Assembly (NCBI RefSeq): GCF_004135735.1
Contig: NZ_CP012670.1
Coordinates: 2,046,001-2,110,000, forward strand
DNA from: Sorangium cellulosum
GTDB lineage: Bacteria > Myxococcota_A > Polyangia > Polyangiales > Polyangiaceae
DNA: 64,000 bases
Direction: 5' to 3'
Shown here: positions 22,672 through 31,300 of the stretch, in pieces
Numbering within the stretch: the first letter of the stretch is position 1
Layout of the letters: the number at the start of each line of letters is the position of its first letter
Translations under genes and position numbers: made by a program
The notes under the pieces: model-generated
What the model was told of the DNA's origin: nothing
Database searches by the model: none
What the model saw: the letters and a program-made list of their open reading frames with translations, nothing else

Positions 22672-23961
22672 TCAGGGGCCGGTGTACCGGGCCCGCGGCC
22701 GCAGCATGTAGCCCGCCTCGCGCTGCTCGAACGCGTGGGCGATCCACCCCGCGGCGCGCCCGACCGCGAACATCGCCGCCGCCGATCCGGCCGGCAGGCC
22801 GAGCGCGGCCGCGATCGCGACGAGGCCCATGTCGAGCGACGGCGGATCGAGGCCGGCGTCGCGCAGCGCGTCGACGAGCGCGAGCACCGTGCGCAGCGCC
22901 GCGCTGTGCGGCGCGAGCCCGCGCGCCGTGTCGAGCAGCGCCCGCGCGCGCGGATCGCCCTCCGGGTAAAGCCGGTGCCCGAAGCCGGCGATGGGCTCGC
23001 CGCGGCGCAGGCGCTCGTGGACCGCGGCCGCCGCGCGCTCGGGCCGGCCCGCCTCCGCGACCAGCGCCTCCACCCGGTCGGTGACGCCGCCGTGCCTCGG
23101 GCCGGAGAGCGCCGCGAGCCCCGCGCTGACGCAGGCGTAGAGGTCGGCCCCGGTGGAGGCGGCCACCCGGACCGCGAACGTCGAGGCGTTCAGCTCGTGA
23201 TCGGCCGAGACCAGGAGCGCCCGGTTCACGGCGCGCTCGGCCTTCTTCGAGGGGTTCGCGCCCAGCGCGACGAGCAGGCGCTGCGCCGTGCCCTCGGCCT
23301 CCAGGGCGGCGGTCGCCCTGCGCGCGTCCCGGCCCAGGCCGACGAGCGCCGCCATCGCCCGCACGAGGGCGCGCCCCCGCGCGCGCTCGGCGTCGCTCGT
23401 GGGGATGCGCCCGTCGCCCGAGGGCGCCCCCACGTGGCGGGTCACGTCGTGCGCGCCGAGCGCGGGCACCGCGAGCGCGAGCGCGGTGAACGGCGGCGCG
23501 CCCTCGGGCAGGAGCGCCGCGAGCTTCGCCGGGCGGACGCTCAGCCGGGCGGGCCGGGGGGCCGGCGCGCCCGCCGCGGGCAGCTCCCCCGTCCACAGGA
23601 GCTCGGCGACCGCGTCGAAGGGCACGTCCGCGAGCGCCAGCGCGACCGCCTCGTTGCCCCGGTAGACGGGCCCGCGCGGGCCGATCGCGGTGAGCGCCGA
23701 CTCGAGCACCGGCTCGCCCCACCGGAGCGCCTCGGCCGCGACCGGGCCGTGGCCGGCGCGCGCGTCGTGCCGCGCCTTGAGCCGCTCGATGTCCGCCCTG
23801 AGGTAGAGCCGCGCGCGGCCCTTCCCGCCGGGCACCCCGCGGAGCATGCCCCGGCTCGCGTACGCGTAGAGCGTCTCCCGCTTCACGCCGAGCAGCTCCG
23901 CCGCCTCGGCGCCGGTCACGTAGGCCGCGCGCCGCGGCTCCGAGGTAGGTAGATCAACCAT
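22672..23961 (-). CDS. Citrate synthase family protein with N-terminal helix-turn-helix
   Basis: A 429-residue fusion. Residues about 12-60 form an excisionase/MerR-like DNA-binding helix-turn-helix (YVTGAEAAELLGVKRETLYAYASRGML, then RLYLRADIERL). The rest is a citrate synthase domain: GPRHGGVTDRV holds the first catalytic His, GFGHRLYPEGDPRA the second, and Asp is kept in PPSLDMGL. Such fusions exist in several phyla and their physiological role is unclear. They may bind DNA, make citrate or 2-methylcitrate, or both. The gene is divergent from a second citrate synthase gene across a promoter rich in GATCAACC-like motifs, which this domain could plausibly recognise. Confidence 0.9.
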   Translation of the reverse strand: MVDLPTSEPRRAAYVTGAEAAELLGVKRETLYAYASRGMLRGVPGGKGRARLYLRADIERLKARHDARAGHGPVAAEALRWGEPVLESALTAIGPRGPVYRGNEAVALALADVPFDAVAELLWTGELPAAGAPAPRPARLSVRPAKLAALLPEGAPPFTALALAVPALGAHDVTRHVGAPSGDGRIPTSDAERARGRALVRAMAALVGLGRDARRATAALEAEGTAQRLLVALGANPSKKAERAVNRALLVSADHELNASTFAVRVAASTGADLYACVSAGLAALSGPRHGGVTDRVEALVAEAGRPERAAAAVHERLRRGEPIAGFGHRLYPEGDPRARALLDTARGLAPHSAALRTVLALVDALRDAGLDPPSLDMGLVAIAAALGLPAGSAAAMFAVGRAAGWIAHAFEQREAGYMLRPRARYTGP

Positions 23962-24051
23962 GAGAGCTCCATCAACCCTAGATCAACCACGTCCCATGAT
24001 CCACGCGGGCGCGCCTGTCATCGAGGCCGCCGCCTCGTCCCGGCGCCCTGG

Positions 24052-24072
24052 GCCCTCGAGCGCATCGAGGGC
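24052..24072. promoter_or_regulatory. Hairpin in the divergent citrate synthase spacer
   Basis: GCCCTCGA at 24052-24059 pairs perfectly with TCGAGGGC at 24065-24072 over a 5-base loop. It lies between the two groups of GATCAACC motifs. It could be a second operator or a transcript structure. Confidence 0.35.
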
Positions 24073-24086
24073 GATAGGGTCCATGA

Positions 24087-24102
24087 TTGATTGTATAATC
24101 AA
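24087..24102. promoter_or_regulatory. Palindrome TTGATT-GTAT-AATCAA upstream of the rightward citrate synthase
   Basis: A perfect 6-bp inverted repeat with a 4-bp centre in an AT-rich island of otherwise very GC-rich DNA. It includes a TATAAT-like hexamer (24094-24099) that could be the -10 of the rightward promoter. It is followed at once by TTGATCAA, a second palindrome at 24105-24112. A repressor bound here would block that promoter. Confidence 0.5.
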
Positions 24103-24152
24103 GGTTGATCAATATGTCATCCGGCCCGATCCTCCCTCCATCGGAGGTGGTC

Positions 24153-25298
24153 ATGGGGAACGTGGCGGCGCCGCTCGCGAGCGGCCTGGAGGGCGTGGTG
24201 GTGGCGGAGACGCGGCTCTCGGAGGTGGACGGAGCGCGGGGGAGGCTCATCCTCGCGGGCCATGACGTCGAGGCGCTCGCCGGCGGCGGCGGGGTGACCT
24301 TCGAGGAGGTGTGCGGGCTGCTCTGGGGCGGCGTGCTGCCCGCGCCGGCGGAGCGGGAGGCGCTCCGGGCGGCGATCGCCGAGGGGCGGACGCGGGCGTT
24401 CGCGCTCCTCGGGCGGCTCGGCGACGCGCTCGGGGCGCGCGACGGCATGGACGCGCTGCGCGCCGCGGTCGCGCACCTCGAGGGCGACGCCCCGCCGGCG
24501 GCGATCGCCGGGGCGGTCGCGACGTTCGCGGCGGCGTGGGCGCGGCGCGCGGCGGGCGAGGCGCCGGTCGCGCCCGATCCGGCGCTCCGGCTCTCGGCCG
24601 ACTACCTGCGGATGGCGCGGGGGGGCGCGGCGAGCGAGGCGGAGGCGCGCGAGCTCGACACGTATCTCGTGACCGTCTCGGATCACGGCATGAACGCGTC
24701 GACCTTCGCCGCGCGCGTCGTCACCTCGACGGGCTCGGACGCGATCTCGGCGGTGGTCGCGGCGATCGGCGCGCTCAAGGGGCCGCTCCACGGCGGCGCG
24801 CCGGGGCCGGTCCTCGACATGCTGGACGCGATCGAGGCCGCGGGCCCCCGCGGCGCGGAGGCCGCGGGCCGCGCCGAGCGCTGGATCCAGGCGGAGCTCG
24901 CGGCGGGGCGGCGGATCATGGGCATGGGGCACCGGATCTACCGGGTGAGGGATCCGCGGGCGGCGGTGCTCGAGCGGGCGATCGAGCGGCTCGCGCGGAC
25001 GGCCGGCGGGGCGCGCGGCGCGCGGCTCGCGCTGGCGCGCGCGGTCGAGCGCGCGGCGGAGGCGGCGCTCCGCGCGCGGCACCCGGATCGCCCGCTGCGC
25101 GCGAACGTCGAGTTCTACACGGCGGTGCTGCTCGACGCGCTCGGGCTGCCGCGCGCCCTGTTCTCGCCGACGTTCGCGGTGGGCAGGGTCGCCGGGTGGT
25201 GCGCGCACATCGACGAGCAGCGGCGCGCCGGGCGGCTCATCCGGCCGAGCTCCCGCTACGTCGGCGGCGCGCCCGGCGCCGCGGCCCCGGCCGGCTGA
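24153..25298 (+). CDS. Citrate synthase family protein (CitA-like)
   Basis: A 381-residue citrate synthase. The chosen start is ATG 24153, 5 bp after GGAGG; an in-frame ATG at 24114 lies among the operator-like palindromes and is less likely. Catalytic His residues sit in GPLHGGAPGP and GMGHRIYRVRDPRA. The usual catalytic Asp of NVDF is Glu in ANVEFYTAVLLDALG, a substitution I recall in actinobacterial CitA-type enzymes, so activity is likely. The C-terminal GWCAHIDEQRRAGRLIRPSS is typical. It condenses an acyl-CoA with oxaloacetate; citrate versus methylcitrate cannot be decided. It is paired with and divergent from the helix-turn-helix fused paralogue. Confidence 0.9.
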   Translation: MGNVAAPLASGLEGVVVAETRLSEVDGARGRLILAGHDVEALAGGGGVTFEEVCGLLWGGVLPAPAEREALRAAIAEGRTRAFALLGRLGDALGARDGMDALRAAVAHLEGDAPPAAIAGAVATFAAAWARRAAGEAPVAPDPALRLSADYLRMARGGAASEAEARELDTYLVTVSDHGMNASTFAARVVTSTGSDAISAVVAAIGALKGPLHGGAPGPVLDMLDAIEAAGPRGAEAAGRAERWIQAELAAGRRIMGMGHRIYRVRDPRAAVLERAIERLARTAGGARGARLALARAVERAAEAALRARHPDRPLRANVEFYTAVLLDALGLPRALFSPTFAVGRVAGWCAHIDEQRRAGRLIRPSSRYVGGAPGAAAPAG

Positions 25299-25345
25299 GC
25301 CCGGCGTCCCCCTGCGCCGATCAGGGGGCGCGGCGCCGCCCTGAG

Positions 25346-25465
25346 CAGGGTGGTGGCCTCGTTTGGGGGGCTCACCTCCGGGGCTTGCGTTCCGGCGGGC
25401 CTATTTCGTGGCCCGCCTACACTCCAGCCCCTCCAGTGAGCCCCCCAAACGAGGCCACCACCCTG
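25346..25465. repeat. Perfect 30-bp inverted repeat with a nested inner stem
   Basis: The arm at 25346-25375 (beginning CAGGGTGGTGGCC) is the exact reverse complement of 25436-25465 (ending GGCCACCACCCTG). The 60-bp centre contains a second perfect stem, GGCGGGCC at 25394-25401 with GGCCCGCC at 25410-25417. The whole 120 bp could fold into a long cruciform or RNA hairpin. It lies between a citrate synthase gene and imuA. Candidates are a miniature inverted-repeat element, a REP-like element or a strong terminator; there is no gene inside and no clear target-site duplication. Confidence 0.85.
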
Positions 25466-25633
25466 ACCAGGGCCCCAGGGCGCGGCATTCCCGTGAGCCG
25501 GACGTCCGTGTCATCCCCGTCGATCTGAAATCGCCGACCCGGCGATCCCGCCATCCCGGAGGGCAAAAGAAGAACGCACCGGGCGCAGGTAGGACGTTGT
25601 TCGTCCATCGAAGTTGGCAGCTTCGCGGGGGCA

Positions 25634-25650
25634 CTGGTATCGTGTTCAGT
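25634..25650 (+). promoter_or_regulatory. LexA-box-like operator of the mutasome operon
   Basis: CTGGTATCGTGTTCAGT ends directly at the imuA start codon. It fits CTG-N10-CAG and ends in GTTCAG, as in the LexA motif reported for Myxococcus. ImuA-ImuB-DnaE2 operons are widely SOS-controlled, so location and gene content agree. The site would overlap the ribosome site and block transcription or initiation. Confidence 0.6.
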
Positions 25651-26445
25651 ATGTCGCCCGTCGCCCTTGCCGCTCCTCTCGCCCGGGACCTCCTGCGCCA
25701 TACCCTTCCCGAGTTCGAAGCGCGCGCCAAGACGCTCCCACTCGGCTTGCAGGAAATCAACGACGCCCTTCCGGAAGGGGGGCTGCCGCGCGGTGGTGTG
25801 GTCGAGCTCGCCGCGCCGCGGGGGCTGGGGCGCTCCACCTCGATCGCCCTCTCCGCGTGCGCGGCGGCGCAGGCGGAGGCGCGGCTGCGCGGGACGAGCG
25901 CGACGTCGGGGGCGTGGTGCGCGTGGATCGATCCGAGCGGCTCGCTCTTCGCGCCGGCGGTCGCGCGCGCGGGGGTGGATCTGAGCCGGCTGCTCGTGGT
26001 GCGTCCCCCTCCGGAGGTGCTCGCGAAGGTCGCGATCCGGATGGCGCTGAGCCGGGCGTTCTCCGTGCTCGTCGTCGACGTGGCCGGGGTCCCGGGCGCC
26101 TTCGGCCAGGCCGGGGGGAAGGGGGAGCACCGCGGGTCTCCGGTGGGGCGCCGCGAGGAGGACCTCGCGCGCTGGGTCAACGTGGTGCGCAAGCTCGCCC
26201 TGGCGATCGAGGGGAGCGACGCGGCGATCCTGCTCCTCACCGACCGCCAGGCGGCGCGGCCGATGCCCCTGCCGGTGGCGATGCGGCTGGAGCTGGAGCA
26301 GGTCGCCGAGGGGCGGCTCATGGTCCGCGTCGCCAAGGACCGCCGGGGGCGCGTGACCTCGCCGACCCCGGTGGTGCTCGGGCAGCGATCGAGGGCGGAG
26401 CGGGCGGCGGGCAACGAGCCGCGGCCGGCGCTGTCGCGGGCGTGA
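25651..26445 (+). CDS. imuA: ImuA, RecA-like mutasome protein
   Basis: A 264-residue protein starting at ATG 25651, directly after the LexA-like site. It resembles ImuA: LPLGLQEINDALPEGGLPRGGVVELAAP in the N-terminus corresponds to the degenerate Walker A-like loop, followed by RecA-like core strands (GAWCAWIDPSGSLFAPAVA, VLVVDVAGVPG, AAILLLTDRQA). ImuA acts with ImuB and DnaE2 in error-prone translesion synthesis after DNA damage. A Gly/Glu-rich insert (AGGKGEHRGSPVGRRE) is present. The stop is 13 bp before imuB, whose ribosome site is AGGAGGAGGAGG. Confidence 0.86.
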   Translation: MSPVALAAPLARDLLRHTLPEFEARAKTLPLGLQEINDALPEGGLPRGGVVELAAPRGLGRSTSIALSACAAAQAEARLRGTSATSGAWCAWIDPSGSLFAPAVARAGVDLSRLLVVRPPPEVLAKVAIRMALSRAFSVLVVDVAGVPGAFGQAGGKGEHRGSPVGRREEDLARWVNVVRKLALAIEGSDAAILLLTDRQAARPMPLPVAMRLELEQVAEGRLMVRVAKDRRGRVTSPTPVVLGQRSRAERAAGNEPRPALSRA

Positions 26446-26458
26446 GGAGGAGGAGGCG

Positions 26459-28339
26459 ATGGCGGTGAGGCGCATCGTGGCGATCGTGCTCCCGCAGCTC
26501 GCGTGCGAGCTGGTGAAGCAGCGTGGGCCGGTGTCTCCGAGCGGGAAGGCGCCGCTCGCGGTGATCCTCGGGGGCGACGACGAGCGCCGGGTCGTGACCG
26601 CCGGGCGGCCCGAGCGCGAGCCGCCGGCGCCGGCCGCGGTGATCGACGTGGTCGACGACGAGGCGAGGCGGTACGGGGTGCGGCCAGGGCAGAAGGTCGT
26701 CGAGGCGGCGGCGCTGGTCGCGCACCTGGCGATCCACCGGGTGACGTTCGCCGAGATCGACGCGGCGCTCGGCCGGGTCGCCGAGGTGGCGCTCGGCCTC
26801 GGGGCGACGGCGTCGATCCAGCTCGGCGAGCAGGGCGCTCCGTCGCGCGCCGGCGGGGCGCGCCCGGGGGCGCAGCGGGCGAGCCGCGCCGCGGAGCGCG
26901 CCTCCCCGGGCGCCGCGGCGCGGAGCCCCTGGGGCGACGGGCCTTACGACACGGTGTGGCTCGACATCACCGGGGCGTCGCACCTCGTCGGGGGCGAGGA
27001 GGCGCTGCTCGACGAGCTCTGCGAGCGCGTGGCGGCGCTCGGCCACAGGGCGCGGCTCGCGATCGCCGACGGGCCGCGGCTCGCGCAGGCGCTCGCGCGC
27101 TTCGGCGCGCACGCGGCGGACGGCGGGCGAGGGGCCGAGGCCTCGATCGCGCCGCCGGGCAAGGGGGCCGCGGCGCTCGGGCCGCTGCCGGTGCAGGCGC
27201 TCCCGGTCGAGCGCGAGGTGGCGAGCTTCCTCGTGCGGCTCGGCGTCCTCCGCGTCGAGGATCTCGCGCGGCTGCCGCGGGCGCAGGTGGCGGCGCGGCT
27301 GGGCCCCCGGACGAGCGAGGTGATGGAGCTGCTCGCCGGCCGCGATCCCGTGCCGCTCCTGCCGTTCGAGGTGCCCCGGCTGATCGAGGAGGAGGTGCTC
27401 TTCGACGAGCCGATCGAGAGCGCCGAGTCGCTCCTGTTCGTGCTGCGCGGGATGACGTCGCGGATCGCGTCGCGGCTCGCCGCGCGCGGCGAGGCGTGCG
27501 GGCGGCTCAACGTCGCGATCGCCTATGATCGATCGATCGCGCGGCTCCGCCAGGGCGAGCGCGAGGGCGACGGCTCCGCCGAGCCCTCGCCGGAGGAAGA
27601 GGAGCGCGGCCCGTCGCTGCGCTTCCACGTCGACATGCCGGTGCCGCTCTCGGACGCGGGCGATCTGCTCCGCCCCCTCAAGGCGAAGCTCGAGCGGATC
27701 GAGCTCGCGGCGCCCGCGGTGGGGGTCCACCTCATCGCGTCCCGTATCACGCGCGCCCGCCGGGTGCAGCTCGATCTGTCGCGCGACCGCTCGGCCGATC
27801 CCGACAGCCTCCCGGCCCTCCTGGCCGAGCTCTCGGCCGAGATCGGCGCGGAGCGGGTGGGCGTCCTGGAGATCGCCGACGCGCACCGCCCCGAGGCACG
27901 CTCGCGGCTCGCGCCGGCCGCGGACGAGGCGGCCGCGCGGGGGGCGCCGCGCGCGCGCGGCGCGGATCCGGGCGCGGCGAGCCCGGACGGGGGCGAGGCG
28001 CCGGCGCTGGAGCCGGCGCGGCTCCTCGCGCAGCCGATCCCGCTCGGCCGCGTGGGGCGCGGGACGATCGTGGCGATCGATCGGCACCTCTACGCGATCG
28101 AGCGGCTATCCTTCGTCATGCGGCTCGACGCGGTGGAGTGGTGGACGCCCACGCCGGCCTCGCGCGACTACGCGCGCGCCTGGCTGGTCTCGGGCTCTCC
28201 CTCCGGCCGGGCCGCCCAGGCGCGGCCCGGCGAGCTGCGCCCGCTCCGGGACGGCGCGAGCGCGAGCTCGTGCGGCGAGGCGTGGATCTACGTCGACCGC
28301 GCGACGGGCGAGGCGTTCCTGCAGGGGTGGTGCGAGTGA
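26459..28339 (+). CDS. imuB: ImuB, catalytically dead Y-family polymerase homologue
   Basis: A 626-residue protein with Y-family polymerase (DinB/UmuC) architecture. The N-terminus reads VAIVLPQLACELV where active Y-family polymerases have DxDxFF, and the second acidic motif is replaced by WLDITGASHLVGGEEAL. Both metal-binding sites are therefore gone, as is usual for ImuB, which serves as a hub linking the clamp, ImuA and DnaE2. A low-complexity insert lies at about 122-160 and a second disordered stretch at about 480-515, making the protein longer than the usual 500-550. The C-terminus WIYVDRATGEAFLQGW matches the family. The stop overlaps dnaE2 by 4 bp (GTGA). Confidence 0.9.
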   Translation: MAVRRIVAIVLPQLACELVKQRGPVSPSGKAPLAVILGGDDERRVVTAGRPEREPPAPAAVIDVVDDEARRYGVRPGQKVVEAAALVAHLAIHRVTFAEIDAALGRVAEVALGLGATASIQLGEQGAPSRAGGARPGAQRASRAAERASPGAAARSPWGDGPYDTVWLDITGASHLVGGEEALLDELCERVAALGHRARLAIADGPRLAQALARFGAHAADGGRGAEASIAPPGKGAAALGPLPVQALPVEREVASFLVRLGVLRVEDLARLPRAQVAARLGPRTSEVMELLAGRDPVPLLPFEVPRLIEEEVLFDEPIESAESLLFVLRGMTSRIASRLAARGEACGRLNVAIAYDRSIARLRQGEREGDGSAEPSPEEEERGPSLRFHVDMPVPLSDAGDLLRPLKAKLERIELAAPAVGVHLIASRITRARRVQLDLSRDRSADPDSLPALLAELSAEIGAERVGVLEIADAHRPEARSRLAPAADEAAARGAPRARGADPGAASPDGGEAPALEPARLLAQPIPLGRVGRGTIVAIDRHLYAIERLSFVMRLDAVEWWTPTPASRDYARAWLVSGSPSGRAAQARPGELRPLRDGASASSCGEAWIYVDRATGEAFLQGWCE

Positions 28340-31300
28340 GCGCGGGCGCCCCGGTCCCGTTCGCGGAGCTCTGCGGCCGCTCCTGCTTCTCTTTCCTCGA
28401 GGGCGCCTCGCACCCCGAGGAGGTCGTGCACCGCGCCAAGGAGCTCGGCCTCGAGGGGCTCGCGCTCTGCGATCGCGACGGGATCTACGGCAGCGTCCGC
28501 GCGCACACCGCGGCGAAGAAGGTCGAGCAGCGGGTGATCGTCGGGGCCGAGCTGACGATCGGCGCGCCGCGCGCGGGCTCGGGGCAGCGCGCCGAGCGCG
28601 CGCCGGGGGCCCAGCCCTCGGTGGTCCTCCTGGTCGAGGACGGCGAGGGATACGCGAACCTCTGCCGCCTGCTCACGATCGCGCACGCCGACTGCGAGAA
28701 GGGGGCGGCGAGCCTCTCGGCGGAGGCGATCGCGGCGGCGCCGCGGGGGCTCACCGCGATCGTGCCGCTCGATCCCCTCGCGCCCGCGGGCGCGTCGAGC
28801 GCGCTGATGAGCACGCTGCGCGACGCGTTCGGCGAGCGCGCGCTCGCCGCGACGTGGAAGCACCTCGATCGCCGCGACGGCGAGCGCGTCGCGGCGGCCC
28901 TCGCGGCGGAGCGGCGCTACGGCCCCTGCGTGGTGGCGACGGCGCGCCCGCTCTACCATCACCCGTCGCGCAAGCCGCTCGCCGACGTGCTCACCTGCAT
29001 CCGGACCAAGACGACGCTCGATCAGGCCGGGACGCGGATCACGCCGAACGCGGAGGCGTACGTGCGCTCGGGCGCGCAGATGGCGGCGCTGTTCCGCGAC
29101 CACCCGGCCTGGATCGCGCGGACCGTGGAGGTCGCGTCCCGGTGCCGCTTCGCGCTGTCGGATCTCCGCTACAGCTTCCCGAGCGACGCCCTCTGCATGC
29201 CCGGGGAGACCTCGGATCAGGCGCTGCGCCGCCTCACCGAGGAGGGCTGCCGCGACCGTTACCCCGAGGGGACGCCGCCCGGGGTGCGCGCGCAGATCGA
29301 GAAGGAGCTCGCCCTCATCGCGAAGCTCGGCGTGGCGCCCTACTTCCTGAGCGTGCAGCAGGTCGTGAAGATCGCGCGCGCGCGGCAGATCCTCTGCCAG
29401 GGCCGCGGGAGCGCGGCGAACAGCGCGGTGTGCTTCGCGCTCGGCGTGACGGCGGTGGACCCGGCCCGGTCCAACCTGCTCTTCGAGCGCTTCCTGTCGG
29501 AGGAGCGCAACGAGCCCCCGGACATCGACGTCGACTTCGAGCACGAGCGCCGGGAGGAGGTGATCCAGGCGATCTACGACATGTACGGGCGCGACCGGGC
29601 GGCGATGGTCTCGGAGGTCATCGCGTACCGCGGCAAGAGCGCGCTCCGCGAGGTGGGCAAGGCGTTCGGCTTCTCGCCGGATCAGGTCGACCGGTTGAGC
29701 GGCCTCGTGCTCCACCACGAGGCGGACATCACCGAGAAGCGGGTGAGCGAGGCCGGCCTCGATCCGGACGACGTGCGCGTCCGGCAGGCCGTCCTGATGG
29801 CGAGCGCGCTGGAGGGCTTCCCGCGCCATCTCTCGATCCACGTCGGCGGCTTCGTGCTGTCGTCGGAGCCGCTCCACAAGGTGGCGCCGGTCGAGCCGGC
29901 CCGGATGGAGGGCCGCACGGTGATCCCGTGGGACAAGGACGACCTCGACGATCTCGGCTTCTTCAAGATCGACGTCCTGGCCCTCGGCATGCTGACGGCG
30001 ATCCGCAAGGCGCTCGCGCTGATCCACGCGGACGGGTACGCCGCGCTCTCGGGGGCGCAGGCCCGCGCGGAGCCGGCGCGACGAGGCGCCGCCCCCGCGG
30101 GGGCAATGGGTCATGCGGCGCGGGACGCCGCGTTCGATCCGATCGCGGCGCTCGCGCGGATCCCGCCGGAGGATCCGGCCGTCTACGAGGCGATCTGCCG
30201 GGCCGACACGGTCGGCGTGTTCCAGATCGAGAGCCGCGCGCAGATGGCGATGCTCCCGCGGCTCAGGCCGAGCAAGTTCTACGATCTGGTGATCGAGGTG
30301 GCGATCGTGCGCCCCGGGCCCATCCAGGGCGGGATGGTGCACCCCTACCTGCGCCGGCGGACGGGGCAGGAGCCGCCGGTGTCCCCGCACCCGTGCCTGG
30401 ATCCCATCCTGGAGCGCACGCTCGGCGTGCCGCTCTTCCAGGAGCAGGTGATGCAGATCGCGATGGTCGGCGCGGGCTACACGCCGGGCGAGGCCGATCA
30501 GCTGCGCCGTGACATGGCGGCGTGGAAGAAGCACGGGCGCCTGGAGCGGCACCGCGGGCGGCTCATCCAGGGCTTCGCGGAGCGGGGCATCCCGGCCAGG
30601 TTCGGGGAGATGCTCTACCAGCAGATCCAGGGCTTCGGGGAGTACGGCTTCCCGGAGTCGCACGCGGCGAGCTTCGCGCTGCTCGTCTACGCTTCGGCCT
30701 GGCTCAAGGTCCACCACCAGGCGGCGTTCACCTGCGCGCTGCTCAACGCGCAGCCGATGGGGTTCTACAGCCCGTCGGCGCTGGTGCAGGACGCGCAGCG
30801 CCACGGCGTGGAGGTGCGGCCGGTGTGCGTGGTGCACAGCGCGTGGGACTCGACCCTCGAGCCCGGCGCCGATCCCTCGGCGGGCGCGGCGATCCGGCTC
30901 GGGATGCGCCTCGTGAAGGGGCTCGGGGAGGCGGCCGCGGCGGCGCTCGTCGCGGCGCGGGAGGAGGCGCCGTTCACGAGCCTGCCGGATCTCGTGCGCC
31001 GCGCGGCGCTGAAGAAGAACGAGGTGGAAGCGCTGGCCGAGGCGGGCGCGCTCGCCGCGCTGGTGCCCGCGCGGCGGGAGGCCCTGTGGCGGGCGCGCGC
31101 GCCCCGCGTGGAGGGCCTGTTCGACGGCGTGCCCATCGAGAAGGACAGGGACGTGGGGCTCCCCCCGCTCAGGCCGCTGGAGCAGCTCGCGCTGGACTAC
31201 GGCCGGGTGGGCCTGTCGCTGCACGATCACCCGATGCGGCACCTGCGGCCGGCGCTCAAGCGGCGGCGCGGGGGCGGGCGCGTGCGCACCGCGGAGGAGA

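Larger units (their letters stand above)
23952..24110. promoter_or_regulatory. Divergent promoter with repeated GATCAACC motifs
   Basis: The spacer between the two citrate synthase genes contains GATCAACC at 23952-23959 (overlapping the start codon of the leftward gene), ATCAACC at 23971-23977, GATCAACC at 23981-23988, and the inverted form GGTTGATC at 24103-24110. Four copies in 160 bp is well above expectation for an AT-containing 7- to 8-mer in this GC-rich DNA. They are good candidates for binding sites of the helix-turn-helix carried by one of the two enzymes. Confidence 0.5.

Noticed and set aside
24105..24152. Earlier starts (TTG 24105, ATG 24114) for the rightward citrate synthase
   Set aside because: They fall within the palindromic promoter region, and ATG 24153 has a strong GGAGG site.
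25346..25465. Insertion sequence
   Set aside because: The inverted repeats enclose only 60 bp and no transposase; at most a miniature element.
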